Shown here: piece after piece, positions 51,736 to 62,422 of the stretch
How the letters are laid out: each line of letters starts with the position of its first letter
How positions within the stretch are numbered: position 1 is the first letter of the stretch
Assembly (NCBI GenBank): GCA_905221605.1
Contig: CAJNDS010000244.1
Span: 124,670-188,669, forward strand
Direction: 5' to 3'
Length of the DNA stretch: 64,000 nucleotides
Source: Symbiodinium natans
Lineage: Eukaryota; Sar; Dinophyceae; Suessiales; Symbiodiniaceae
Notes under the pieces: model-generated
Seen by the model: only the letters and a program-made list of their open reading frames with translations
Told to the model about the DNA's origin: nothing
The model's database searches: none
Position numbers and translations under genes: made by a program

Positions 51736-53640
51736 CTCGTGGAGCCGAACAAATAGTCAGCTCCACCGGCCTTTCTCAGCCTGTGAATGGCCCCAGATTT
51801 TTTGGGGGCTCCCTAAGGATGCCACTCTTCGAGAAGATCCGCGGCCAGTTGCTGCAGAGTCACCACATCATCTTCTGGACCCTTCATTTGGGTTTTTTGA
51901 GTCGTTCTCTGGGGGTTGGGACCAGCTGTCAACATCGGCCACTCCAAGTCCTTCCTGGCCCGGAAGTCAGAGAGTGCAGGAGGGTCCTTGCTAGGACATT
52001 CATCGCCGTCTACTTCTTGCTCTGCATCCTCACTGTGTGCGGCTGAGCATTGGTGCACTGTTCTATGTTTTGTTGGTTGCGTCTGGCTCGGAGTATATCG
52101 GCAGGCTGTGCCATTTTGCCGCCGCCTGCATTTCGACATGTCTTCGCAGAAAGACCCCGCATCGCCACACACATGGCTACCAAAAGCCAAGGGCTTTTGG
52201 GTTTCTACTCCAATGTGTGTGCATCAGGAAGAACGCCAGTCACTGGCAAAACAGGTGTTGGCAGCAACGCGGAGGAGGTTTCGCGCACTGGAAGGATGTG
52301 ACAATCTCGCTTGACAGCACATGTACTACATAACGCTGCTGGTGGAATAGCTTCTGACAAAATTTGGTGTTTCCTGCCGTACAACCCACAACGCATGCAG
52401 AACGTGGTGATGCCACCTGAATTGCAACGACCCACAAGACTTGGCAGCGTATTCAAGGGTCTGCTGGAAGACTGAACTCGAGTTAAGTTAATACGAGACT
52501 TCTTAGTGCTTTTTTTGCTTGTCATGTTCAGTCTTTTGTTCAAATGTTTCGGAGCATCCACCCGACTATGCTGGAGTACGCTGCACACCTCGGGGAGCCC
52601 CTGAGGTTTGCATTTTCCATTCCATCGTCAGCTACGACGCTGCCCTCGATTGGATGATCTCCGCATTGTGGACTGTATCTTCGAACATGTTAATGCCCCA
52701 AGCTCAGCAGGTTGTGGCTCTACGGACTGTGGGCAGGGGGTCTGATGCAGCCTTTTGGGCGCCGACAAAGTGTCAATGTAGAGCTGCTGGGGTTTCTATA
52801 CTTACTTTTCTTGAGGCGTGTATGGGCTCCATGGTTATGGTCTCTTTGGTTTCTATGGTCCCGAGGGCCTCTTTATGTTTTTGGAGCCTCACAAACGAAT
52901 GAATTTAGTGAATTCGCTTCGTTTATACGTTTCATGTGTCGTTCAATTAAAGAAAATGTAAAGCATAAGGAAAAGATGATAAAGTGTTTTTCACTCTCTA
53001 CAAAATATGATTAATAGCACGCGAGAATAATGTAATCGCGGTCATAAAGGAAAAGAGAAGAAGATAAGGAGAAGAAGATAAGGAGAAGATAGAAAGAATC
53101 AAGTGAACATACGAACAGATGAATTGGATTACAAAGTACGCTCTTTTAACACTCTTTTTCTTAGTTCTTTCATTCACATCTCCAGCATTAAAGACCTCTT
53201 TTGGGGCGTTCGCATCGTTCTCGCACTCGCAAGCTCATTTATTCACTCTGTCCTCACCGTATATCATTAGTGACTGCTACGGCACGCTTGCTTTGTTCCC
53301 GTGATTCCCCTGATTCCTTCACACCGGGCTTAAGGAAAACTCAATTCTACTCCTCTATTCGAGGTTGACTCAGGTGTTTGGAAGCCCCGGTTCACCCAGA
53401 AACCTACTTGGACCAGCTCCGGAAGCCAAGGGCTCATGGCGCGAGGCAGCACGCAGTACAGGGTGAAAGCTAGAAAGCGTGTGTCGATTGAGGTTCCCCC
53501 CTAAACCCTAAACCCTAAACCCTTCCAACCACCAGTCCAAGGACTCCCATCGCGACTGTACGAGCCCCAGCCTTCTGCATTTCGGAGCTGGGCTTCCGGC
53601 ACAGGGATTAAATGAGGCCGGAGAACAGCTTATAATAATA
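51736..53640. other. Region with weak coding signal and an AT-rich island
   Basis: Hydrophobic frames at about 51990-52045 (TFIAVYFLLCILTVCG) and 52045-52110 (LSIGALFYVLLVASG) could be pieces of a membrane protein, but they lie in different frames and no junction is clear. 52900-53310 is AT-rich, with a GAGAAGAAGATAAG triplet repeat at about 53054-53090 and a 61-codon frame (53119-53304) that starts with a signal-peptide-like segment. A telomeric tract lies at 53501-53523. Confidence 0.35.
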
Positions 53641-54095
53641 ATGATCATCATAATCATAGTAGTAATACTAGTAATAGTAACAATAATAGAAATACAATAA
53701 CAATATAATTGTAAACGCTTGCGCGCGCTGCCTCGGCAGCCGGGCCGGCCCCAGGACAGGAAAGGAGGAAAGAGGGTTTCGCAAAAAAAGGGGAGGAAGG
53801 GCAGAGGGGTTGAAAGGGGGGGGGGTGGGGGGGAGTTTTGAGGCACTCCCGCTGTAGGAGCCACAGACAGGCGGGACCCTCCACGGCATCGGTTTGCAGC
53901 TCCTCCAAGCGATTGGGGGGGGTCCCACAGGGCGGGGGGGGGGGGGGGGGGGGGGGCGTCAAAAAAATTTTGGATGGGAAGGAGGCCCGATCCGGTCTGC
54001 TTGTTCCAGACGCTTCTCGGCAGGAAGCCGAGGCGAATAATAATAATAATGATGATGATAATGATGATGATATTAATCGTAATAATAATAGCTTA
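53634..54095. repeat. TAA/ATG trinucleotide tracts and poly-G runs
   Basis: AATAATAATGAT-type runs at about 53634-53705 and 54037-54092 flank two G-runs (about 53816-53834 and 53933-53957). The 311-codon minus frame across this region is produced by these simple tracts. Confidence 0.85.
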
Positions 54096-54389
54096 GCCGG
54101 ACCCTTCCTGAGGCCAGCGCAGTGCTGCTGATCCTCAATGCCACCGCCATTGATGCATGGCTGGATTCGGGGGATCCGGCAGCAACTCTGCAGGCTCCGG
54201 TCAGTCTTGTCTAGTTGTGTCTTACAAGCGAAGCGTAAACGACCAGGCAGGACCGTACGACCACTTGCCGCGAGTAGAAATGCCCAAACACTTGAGCCAC
54301 ATGACCCGAAAAAGCAGGGAGTAAAAGGCAGGCGATTCGAGCTTTGAACTCCGGGTGTACCCACACTCATGTCGCACCTAGCGCACTGC

Positions 54390-54560
54390 ACGGCCTCCTC
54401 ACCGGTTCTACCCTTCGCAGGTTCTGCCCTTCGCGTTTTTCGCCCTTCGAAGTATTCACCTCTGGCGGGTTTTGCCTTTGCGGGTTTTTGCACTTCGCGG
54501 ATTCGTTTACCCTTCACGGGTTCTGCCTTTTGAGGTGGCTCCCTGTCCTTCCTGGGTTCA
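54390..54560. repeat. Degenerate short repeat (CCCTTCGCGGGTTTTGC)
   Basis: About eight diverged copies of a 16-20-bp unit. On the minus strand it would read as repeated EPAKG(K/R)-like residues, but there is no independent sign of coding. Confidence 0.6.
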
Positions 54561-55513
54561 GCCCACGAAGTAGGTACATCAGCCAGCAAGTCGGCCTGTC
54601 GATAGTAGGCCTGTAGCTAGGCTTGTCCGTTGACCAGTAAAGGCTCCCACACGCCCTACCGGCTAGGCAACCACAGGACCTCACAGGCCACTAGCCCATG
54701 ACCCGCCCGGTGCTTCCAAGACAGGACAGGTGTAGGCCCATGAGATCCATGAGATGCTAAACCGGTGGAGCCAAAGCTTCCCATCTCTCAGCATCGCCTT
54801 GCGCTTCCTTCTCATGCCTTTCGCCGCCTTTTCTGCTCTGCCACGCCATGTCGAAGCCATGAAAGAAACAGAAAGGCAGAGATGGAGTCGGGAACCAGTG
54901 AAGGGCGGGCTGGAGTCGACAACAATGAAGCACACGGCCGCTTTAGGGTTGAAAGCTTGGAGCATCATGCTGTTTCCGAACTTCATGGGCCTATATGAAC
55001 CTCTTTCCTGATTCTGGGTTCTCGGGTTTTGTTTGCCTTTTTCCCTTCGCACGGCCTGAGTTTGAAAAAGTTCAGTGGGCTTCAGAACGTTTCCCGCCCT
55101 TTTGGGTTGTCCAAGGACCTGGATGAACACCTTCCTTTCGAGCCTTTGGATGACATCCGCTACAAGGCAAGTGGGAAGTGGGAGGTGCGGTGAAGGCCCC
55201 AACATGCGAATCCCCAAAAAAGCTCAGGTCTCATTGAAGAAGATGGCAGTCTCAGGCCTTTTTTTTTTTGGGGGGGGGGGGGGAGGGGGGGAGCTCAGCC
55301 TAGCCTTAAGTTTTCACGTAGGTGAGATCTGATCTGCATGTGGTCAACACATGTGCTACACACACTCTTGGTCATGAGTGTGCTGTGGTTTGTTTTAGAA
55401 GAACCTGAAAGGTTTCGGGCTTGGTCCTGCCATTGTCTTTTGAGTTGCCTAGAAGGTGCACTTCAGCTTCAGAGAACAAGGTGTGACGGATTTTCCAGCC
55501 TACTTCTGGCAGG

Positions 55514-57039
55514 CAGCACGCTCCTCAGACAGCTTCAAGGTTACAAGTCATCCGAAATCTTTGCGCGCTGGGAGATTGCGGGCCACCCAGGCGCTTCGTC
55601 CGACACAGCTCCGAACTTGAAAGGCCCTTTCCACCGAGGTTGCCGAAATTGCTCGTGTTCCCTGCAGGTGTTCGTTCATGTTTCGGAGACGTTCGATCTG
55701 AGGAAACCGCCACAATTTCCAACAATCTTCAACATGGCGAGACCAGCAAGGGGTCAATCACCCTGGACGGCGTGATGCCGCAGCATGCAATTCTGGCGTC
55801 GGTGTACATCCGGCACAATTCCCGCTCGGTGTGCCTTTGGCCCTTGAGAGGCTTCTTGAGTTCTCGCGCAGGTTGGCACAACTCATTCAACTCTCGTCCT
55901 CCGAGGCGCCTGCTGGGCAACGCCGTGCTTCCCGGAGAGTCCTTCATCGAAAACGGCTTCCAGGGCACCCTTCCACTCTTCCGCCAGGGGCAGAAGCTGC
56001 TCGCTACGGCCATCAGTGCCATCAGTGTACAGAATGCAGAGTAGGCCAGGACTTAGGACTCCAGGCCGCCTGAGAGTTGCAAGTTTGGGGAAGTCACCGA
56101 AAGCCCCAAGTCTGCATCCCATGAAAAATGTCGGGGGCACTTGAGAAGAGATAGACTTCACCCTAAGAAGCCCTTTTTGCCCCCGAGGTTAAAGGATGCC
56201 TTTGTCAGCATCTCCATCGAGCAGCCGAGTTTGAGCCGACTGGAGAACTTGCCCAAAAGGGGCCGCGGCAGCATCCGCATGAGCGTCCCTTGGGTGAAAG
56301 ATGCAAAGAGAGTAGAAAGAGTGAGAGGAGAATCCCGCGAATCCCTGAGACCACTGAGGTCTCAGGGAGCAATGCCATCAACGCCATGCTCCCTCACAAG
56401 ATGTCCGCAGAAGAGAAGGAGGAGTTGGAGCTGGCAGGCATCTCCTTCGAGCAGGATGAGCACGAGCAGGACAGTCTGCATAATCCTGTTTCCATTTTCG
56501 TAGGCAGCTCGCTACCATGACCTTCCTCATGGCCTCTGCCCTTTGCGCTAGGACGGTGGCGGGCCGTGTCAGGGCCAACTAGGGCCAACCAGTACCGTCT
56601 CATCATCTGTTTGCGACGAATTGCAGGAATGCCAGCTTGCCGGCATCATGTTCACGGGCAACGAAGTCGATCGCCTGAACGATGAAGACTTGCAAAGGAC
56701 CTGTGACCTCATGGGCATCTCCTTCGCAGAAAACGAGGCAGAGTCAAACTTAGGGAATCTAGAGTTCGTTAAACCGGTTGAATCTGTCGTTGGTGTCATT
56801 GACAGGGCAGTAGCTTATGGATCGCCTGCCCGAGCCCCCTTCGCCGAAAGGCTCTTGGCCGGGAATCGGGCAGTGTCACCGAGCATGCGGCTGGTGTCGG
56901 TGACATTGGCGCCGCACTCACGGTCGTCCCGATCGCAGACGGGGCCCAGTCAACTGCAGGCGTTGATGGCATGTATGGGGTCGGAGACCCTGCAACTCAG
57001 CTGCACATGCACCTTCAAAAAACCGGTGAGGCCAAGTGA
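55514..57039 (+). CDS. C2-like domain protein with ELAGIxF motifs, paralogue B
   Basis: Intron-rich relative of the gene at 1434-2231. Exons by eye: about 55514-55620 (KSSEIFARWEIAGHPG), 55670 to about 55829 (EETATISNN, SITLDGVMPQHAILASVYIR), 55909 to about 56010 (RLLGNAVLPGESF, NGFQGTLPLFRQGQKL), 56192 to about 56290 (DAFVSISIEQPSLS, RGSIRMSV), about 56360-56470 (EEKEELELAGISFEQDEHEQ), 56626 to about 56755 (ECQLAGIMFTGNE, LMGISFAENEAE) and 56809-57039 (AAGVGDIGAALTVVPIADGA, MYGVGDPATQLHMHLQKTGE, TGA). Every block except the last has a counterpart in paralogue A in the same order. The C2-like assignment is inference. The tail motifs may be short linear binding motifs. The 5' end is not found. 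Confidence 0.6.
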
Positions 57040-58050
57040 AAAGCCTGGGTCTCGACGTTTCTTTTGAATGTCCGAGGTACTTTTTCAACTGCGCGGTAGG
57101 CTCCTCTCAGGAAGCGTGGTCGACCCAGGCAGGGATATGACATCTGATGTTGAGGGTTTGAGGGCCAAGATCGTTATGAGTTATGAGCTTGAGGATTGGT
57201 CGATGGGGTACTGGGAACCAATGAAAAATGACCAAGACCAGGAGATCTACAAAAACTGAATAGGCAAGTCATCATCAAGAGGATCGTAAGTAGGTTGCAT
57301 AGCTTACATGCACTACAAGCATGGACGTAACCCAGCCCCGATCCTTCCATGAAAACCCACACCACTGACAATCTTTTGTCGTACTTGAGCCATGTCGAAC
57401 GATGATACACTTCTCGATCGTGTGTGTCATCTGGTACCATGATCCAAGAGCCATGCGATGACCCCGGGCCTTGCAAGGCTGTCCGCACGATCAGCACTTC
57501 ATATGCACAGACACGATCTCCTGTCACCAATTGGAACATCGGCAGGAAGTCCCTGATCCAAGTGAGCCACCATTAGCCTCATTAGCCCCCCACAGCTACA
57601 TCCCGACCTGTGGAAGAAGTAGCAGGGTAGCGTCGAGAAGTGCCTGACTTTCTAAGAGATTGCTGCACTCCGAAACTCCACCGAAAGTTGAATCCACCAC
57701 ACTCATTTCGTCAGCTTCGTAAGCCCAAGCTCCATGCCCGCTCCAGCCAGCCTATGACAGACTACAGTAGACTTAGACCGCTAAGTCACCGTTTTTTGTG
57801 ACCGCAAAGTCACAGTTTGTTGAAGGTTCAGGGACTTCACCCAGCTCGACGGCAACAGTCCTGGCAGACGGATTTTTCCACCGTGTCCCCCTCAACCAGA
57901 TCATGCCCATGTTTGAAACTTGGGCACCAGATTTGGAAGATCATATGAGCTATTGTCTTTCGTGAGGTTGAAGTTAAAGTTGGCATATGTAGAAGTCTTT
58001 GTCCTATCCACGAAACTCTGAACTGTGAGTGTTGAGCTTTGTGTTACTGC
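57040..58050. other. Intergenic region, no gene seen
   Basis: Short frames only. GTCACCG and AAAGTCACAG direct motifs at about 57785-57815 are too short to interpret. Confidence 0.4.
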
Positions 58051-58059
58051 GAGCTGGTG

Positions 58060-58331
58060 AAGCACAGGAAGAATTGGACGATGTTCAAGTGTCCAAGGGG
58101 CAGCCATCGCAATGGAAGAGTGGACAGATGCTCCAGGCGCTACCTGAAGGATTTCATGTGGTGGTGGACGGCGACGTTCTCGTGGTCCAGGCGGAACACT
58201 TGCGCCGGCGCTTTGTGGAGGGCTCATCCGTTTTGGTCTACCAAAACGGCTGGGTGAAAGCCACTGTCCTTGAAGCCTTCATAGAGGAGAATCTGCTACA
58301 TCGCAGCGACCGACGTGAACATCGAATTCAG
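58060..58331 (+). CDS. Exon with Tudor/Agenet-like segment
   Basis: A frame of about 90 codons encodes GQMLQALPEGFHVVVDGDVL, then VVQAEHLRRRFVEGSSVLVY, then QNGWVKATVLEAFIEE, ending at a donor-like CAG|GTCGGC (58331). The order GxxVxVYxxGWxxAxVxE is typical of a Tudor/Agenet or SH3-like barrel that binds methylated or other modified peptides (family knowledge). A single barrel is suggested but not proven. The exon has no close neighbour I can link. The frame opens at 58029 with an ATG, but the first 10 residues may be intronic. Confidence 0.45.
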
Positions 58332-58707
58332 GTCGGCATCTGATCGTTTTTGTTTCGGTTCTCTGTCCTCTGCCCATCATCTCAGCACCGCCCGCCCTGC
58401 GCCCTGAATCGAAGGTGCGGTTGTTGTCAGACGATCTGTTCGTGCCGTCATGGCAAGCAAAAGCAATGCCGCACTTCCAGATGTGATTTTCCCACGACGT
58501 GGTTGGTGAGCAGCCTTTGCGATTCTATGGGCCAAACGGCTCGAACATGCGAAGCAAGCAATAGACTGCTGCGCGCGCATGTGATTTCATGCCTGAAATG
58601 TAGATCCACTTTTTGCACGTTCTTTGCCGAGGGCCAGGAAGCTTGAACGACGCACGCTCGGGGTTGAGCATTCGCCTTCACATCTCAAATCTGGCGCCCA
58701 TCGCCAG

Positions 58708-58810
58708 CAGCAGCAGTAGCAGTAGCAGTAGTAGCAGTAGTAGTAGTAGTCGTCGTCGTCGCCGCCGCCGTCGCCGTCGCCGTCGCCGCCGCTGCCGCCG
58801 CCGCCGAAAG

Positions 58811-58872
<62 letters not shown>

Positions 58873-58932
58873 CGTAGTCGTAGTCGTAGTGGTAGTGGTA
58901 GTGGTAGTGGTAGTCGTGGTAGTAGTGAGTAG
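58708..58932. repeat. Compound trinucleotide microsatellite (CAG/TAG/CGC/TAG)
   Basis: CAGTAG units change to CGTCGC/CGCCGC, then a long pure TAG block, then TCGTAG/TGGTAG. It is a second tract with the stepwise motif change seen at 13855-14225. Confidence 0.95.
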
Positions 58933-59060
58933 TATACTAAAGTATGCTAGAGCAAAGAGAGAACCATAGTATACCCATGTATTCCCCCATACACGTCGGC
59001 CCTTTGCATGAACTGCTCTCAAGTCCTCGTTCGTGGTGCCTGAGGGTTTCGATCGAAGGC

Positions 59061-62000
59061 TACCATATCTCTTCGATTTTTGTGGGACAGGCTTGGCATA
59101 TATGCCAATGGGTGATGTGAGACCCACGTCCTGATCCAAGAACAGCACGTACTCCACGTACGTGAGGAAGACTCTGGTTCAAGGTTTCGGAAGTCACGGT
59201 TTGGGACTGTGTCGGAGTTAGGCCAGTGAGGCTTCCAGTGTTGAGGTCTTCAACAGTTCGGCTTTGGAAGCGTCCAGAACCTGCCGGAAGCAGAGTCTAT
59301 CGGCAATGCGATCTGATGAATCGCGATGTCAAGGCGTCCGCGACCAGAGATACAGAGGTCCGTTTGAATGCTGGGCTGCGCAGTTCTACAGTTCTACAAG
59401 TTCCACTCCCGAAGGCACCCTCACATCTTGGCCTCAAGTGATTTCTGGGGTCAATGGGGTCAGAGACTGCAGTTTGGAATCGTAAGGTCCGGGGCAGGGG
59501 CGAAGAGAGGCTCGAGACGGTTCAAAATGGAACATCAAGAGCCCTGCTGTTCTTATTGGCCGACAGTCGAAGTCTCACCAGGCCAGCCCACAAAGGGACT
59601 TCTGCTCGGCGCTGCCTTCTTGTGGTTGAGAACACTCGAGAGCGTGGGGTCTGCCTATGCTGCATCTGCTTTCTGTTTGCACGCAAATACCCTGGCCCAT
59701 GAGATCAAGAGCTTGACGCAACGGGTGGCGTTTCAACATGAGGCTCATAACATGGGGCTCTGTTGTTTCGTGAAGTGTCTCTTGTTCTGCTGTTATGTCA
59801 GGTTATATAGTGCGCTTTGACAGCTTGCATGAATTGGGAACGTCGAGAACAGAACGTACCGAAGAAGCATCGCATCGCCTTGGGGCCGCATGTCTGGCAG
59901 ACCAGAGCTTCAGTCAAGCCTTTCAGGTGAAGTCATGATTCAAGTCATGATGCAGCAGCACTCGCAAAGGGCCACCATATCTGCCATATCTCTTCGATTT
60001 TTGTGGGACAGGCTTGGCATATATGCCAATGGGGGACGTGAGAACAACGTCCTGATCCAAGAACAGCACGTACTCCACGTACGTGAGGAAGACTCTGGTT
60101 CAAGGTTTCGGAAGTCACGGTTTGGGACTGTGTCGGAGTTAGGCCAGTGAGGCTTCCAGTGTTGAGGTCTTCAACAGTTCGGCTTTGGAAGCGTCCAGAA
60201 CCTGCCGGAAGCAGAGTCTATCGGCAATGCGATCTGATGAATCGCGATGTCAAGGCGTCCGCGACCAGAGATACAGAGGTCCGTTTGAATGCTGGGCTGC
60301 GCAGTTCTACAGTTCTACAAGTTCCACTCCCGAAGGCACCCTCACATCTTGGCCTCAAGTGATTTCTGGGGTCAATGGGGTCAGAGACTGCAGTTTGGAA
60401 TCGTAAGGTCCGGGGCAGGGGCGAAGAGAGGCTCGAGACGGTTCAAAATGGAACATCAAGAGCCCTGCTGTTCTTATTGGCCGACAGTCGAAGTCTCACC
60501 AGGCCAGCCCACAAAGGGACTTCTGCTCGGCGCTGCCTTCTTGTGGTTGAGAACACTCGAGAGCGTGGGGTCTGCCCTGCTGCATCTGCTTTCTGTTTGC
60601 ACGCAAATACCCTGGCCCATGAGATCAAGAGCTTGACGCAACGGGTGGCGTTTCAACATGAGGCTCATAACATGGGGCTCTGTTGTTTCGTGAAGTGTCT
60701 CTTGTTCTGCTGTTATGTCAGGTTATATAGTGCGCTTTGACAGCTTGCATGAATTGGGAACGTCGAGAACAGAACGTACCGAAGAAGCATCGCATCGCCT
60801 TGGGGCCGCATGTCTGGCAGACCAGAGCTTCAGTCAAGCCTTTCAGGTGAAGTCATGATTCAAGTCATGATGCAGCAGCACTCGCAAAGGGCCACCATAT
60901 CTGCCATATCTCTTCGATTTTTGTGGGACAGGCTTGGCATATATGCCAATGGGGGACGTGAGACCCACGTCCTGATCCAAGAACAGCACGTACTCCACGT
61001 ACGTGAGGAAGACTCTGGTTCAAGGTTTCGGAAGTCACGGTTTGGGACTGTGTCGGAGTTAGGCCAGTGAGGCTTCCAGTGTTGAGGTCTTCAACAGTTC
61101 GGCTTTGGAAGCGTCCAGAACCTGCCGGAAGCAGAGTCTATCGGCAATGCGATCTGATGAATCGCGATGTCAAGGCGTCCGCGACCAGAGATACAGAGGT
61201 CCGTTTGAATGCTGGGCTGCGCAGTTCTACAGTTCTACAAGTTCCACTCCCGAAGGCACCCTCACATCTTGGCCTCAAGTGATTTCTGGGGTCAATGGGG
61301 TCAGAGACTGCAGTTTGGAATCGTAAGGTCCGGGGCAGGGGCGAAGAGAGGCTCGAGACGGTTCAAAATGGAACATCAAGAGCCCTGCTGTTCTTATTGG
61401 CCGACAGTCGTCTCACCAGGCCAGCCCACAAAGGGACTTCTGCTCGGCGCTGCCTTCTTGTGGTTGAGAACACTCGAGAGCGTGCCCCTGCTGCATCTGC
61501 TTTCTGTTTGCACGCAAATACCCTGGCCCATGAGATCAAGAGCTTGACGCAACGGGTGGCGTTTCAACATGAGGCTCATAACATGGGGCTCTGTTGTTTC
61601 GTGAAGTGTCTCTTGTTCTGCTGTTATGTCAGGTTATATAGTGCGCTTTGACAGCTTGCATGAATTGGGAACGTCGAGAACAGAACGTACCGAAGAAGCA
61701 TCGCATCGCCTTGGGGCCGCATGTCTGGCAGACCAGAGCTTCAGTCAAGCCTTTCAGGTGAAGTCATGATTCAAGTCATGATGCAGCAGCACTCGCAAAG
61801 GGCCACCATATCTGCCATATCTCTTCGATTTTTGTGGGACAGGCTTGGCATATATGCCAATGGGGGACGTGAGACCCACGTCCTGATCCAAGAACAGCAC
61901 GTACTCCACGTACGTGAGGAAGACTCTGGTTCAAGGTTTCGGAAGTCACGGTTTGGGACTGTGTCGGAGTTAGGCCAGTGAGGCTTCCAGTGTTGAGGTC

Positions 62001-62422
62001 TTCAACAGTTCGGCTTTGGAAGCGTCCAGAACCTGCCGGAAGCAGAGTCTATCGGCAATGCGATCTGATGAATCGCGATGTCAAGGCGTCCGCGACCAGA
62101 GATACAGAGGTCCGTTTGAATGCTGGGCTGCGCAGTTCTACAGTTCTACAAGTTCCACTCCCGAAGGCACCCTCACATCTTGGCCTCAAGTGATTTCTGG
62201 GGTCAATGGGGTCAGAGACTGCAGTTTGGAATCGTAAGGTCCGGGGCAGGGGCGAAGAGAGGCTCGAGACGGTTCAACATGGTTCAAACATTTCCAGGAC
62301 TCTGGGCCGGGGTCAGATCTGTCAGCGGAACGTCATTCGAATAAGAACATCAAGAGCCCTGCTGTTTTTATTGGCCGACAGTCGAAGTCTCACCAGTCCA
62401 GCCCACAAAGGGACAACTGAAA
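59061..62422. repeat. About 920-bp tandem repeat array, four units
   Basis: The landmark GTTAGGCCAGTGAGGCTTCC recurs near 59216, 60137, 61057 and 61968 (periods 921, 920 and 911 bp). Units are about 99% alike. The first lacks its 5' third. The last carries a replacement of about 60 bp at 62277-62345 and ends after CACAAAGGGACAAC near 62422. Small indels distinguish units (AAG lost near 61410, GGGGTCT lost near 61484). Each full unit keeps an 86-codon and a 71-codon plus frame of unknown meaning, without motif or splice context, so I do not call genes here. Confidence 0.93.

Noticed and set aside
53654-54589. 311-codon minus-strand frame with Pro, Leu and EPAKG-like repeats
   Set aside because: It runs through poly-G, TAA-type and short degenerate repeats that account for nearly all of it.
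2330-62422. Tandem arrays as a possible CRISPR locus
   Set aside because: No short repeat with unique spacers. Units are 70 to 3,000 bp long and contiguous, and the genome is eukaryotic in character.
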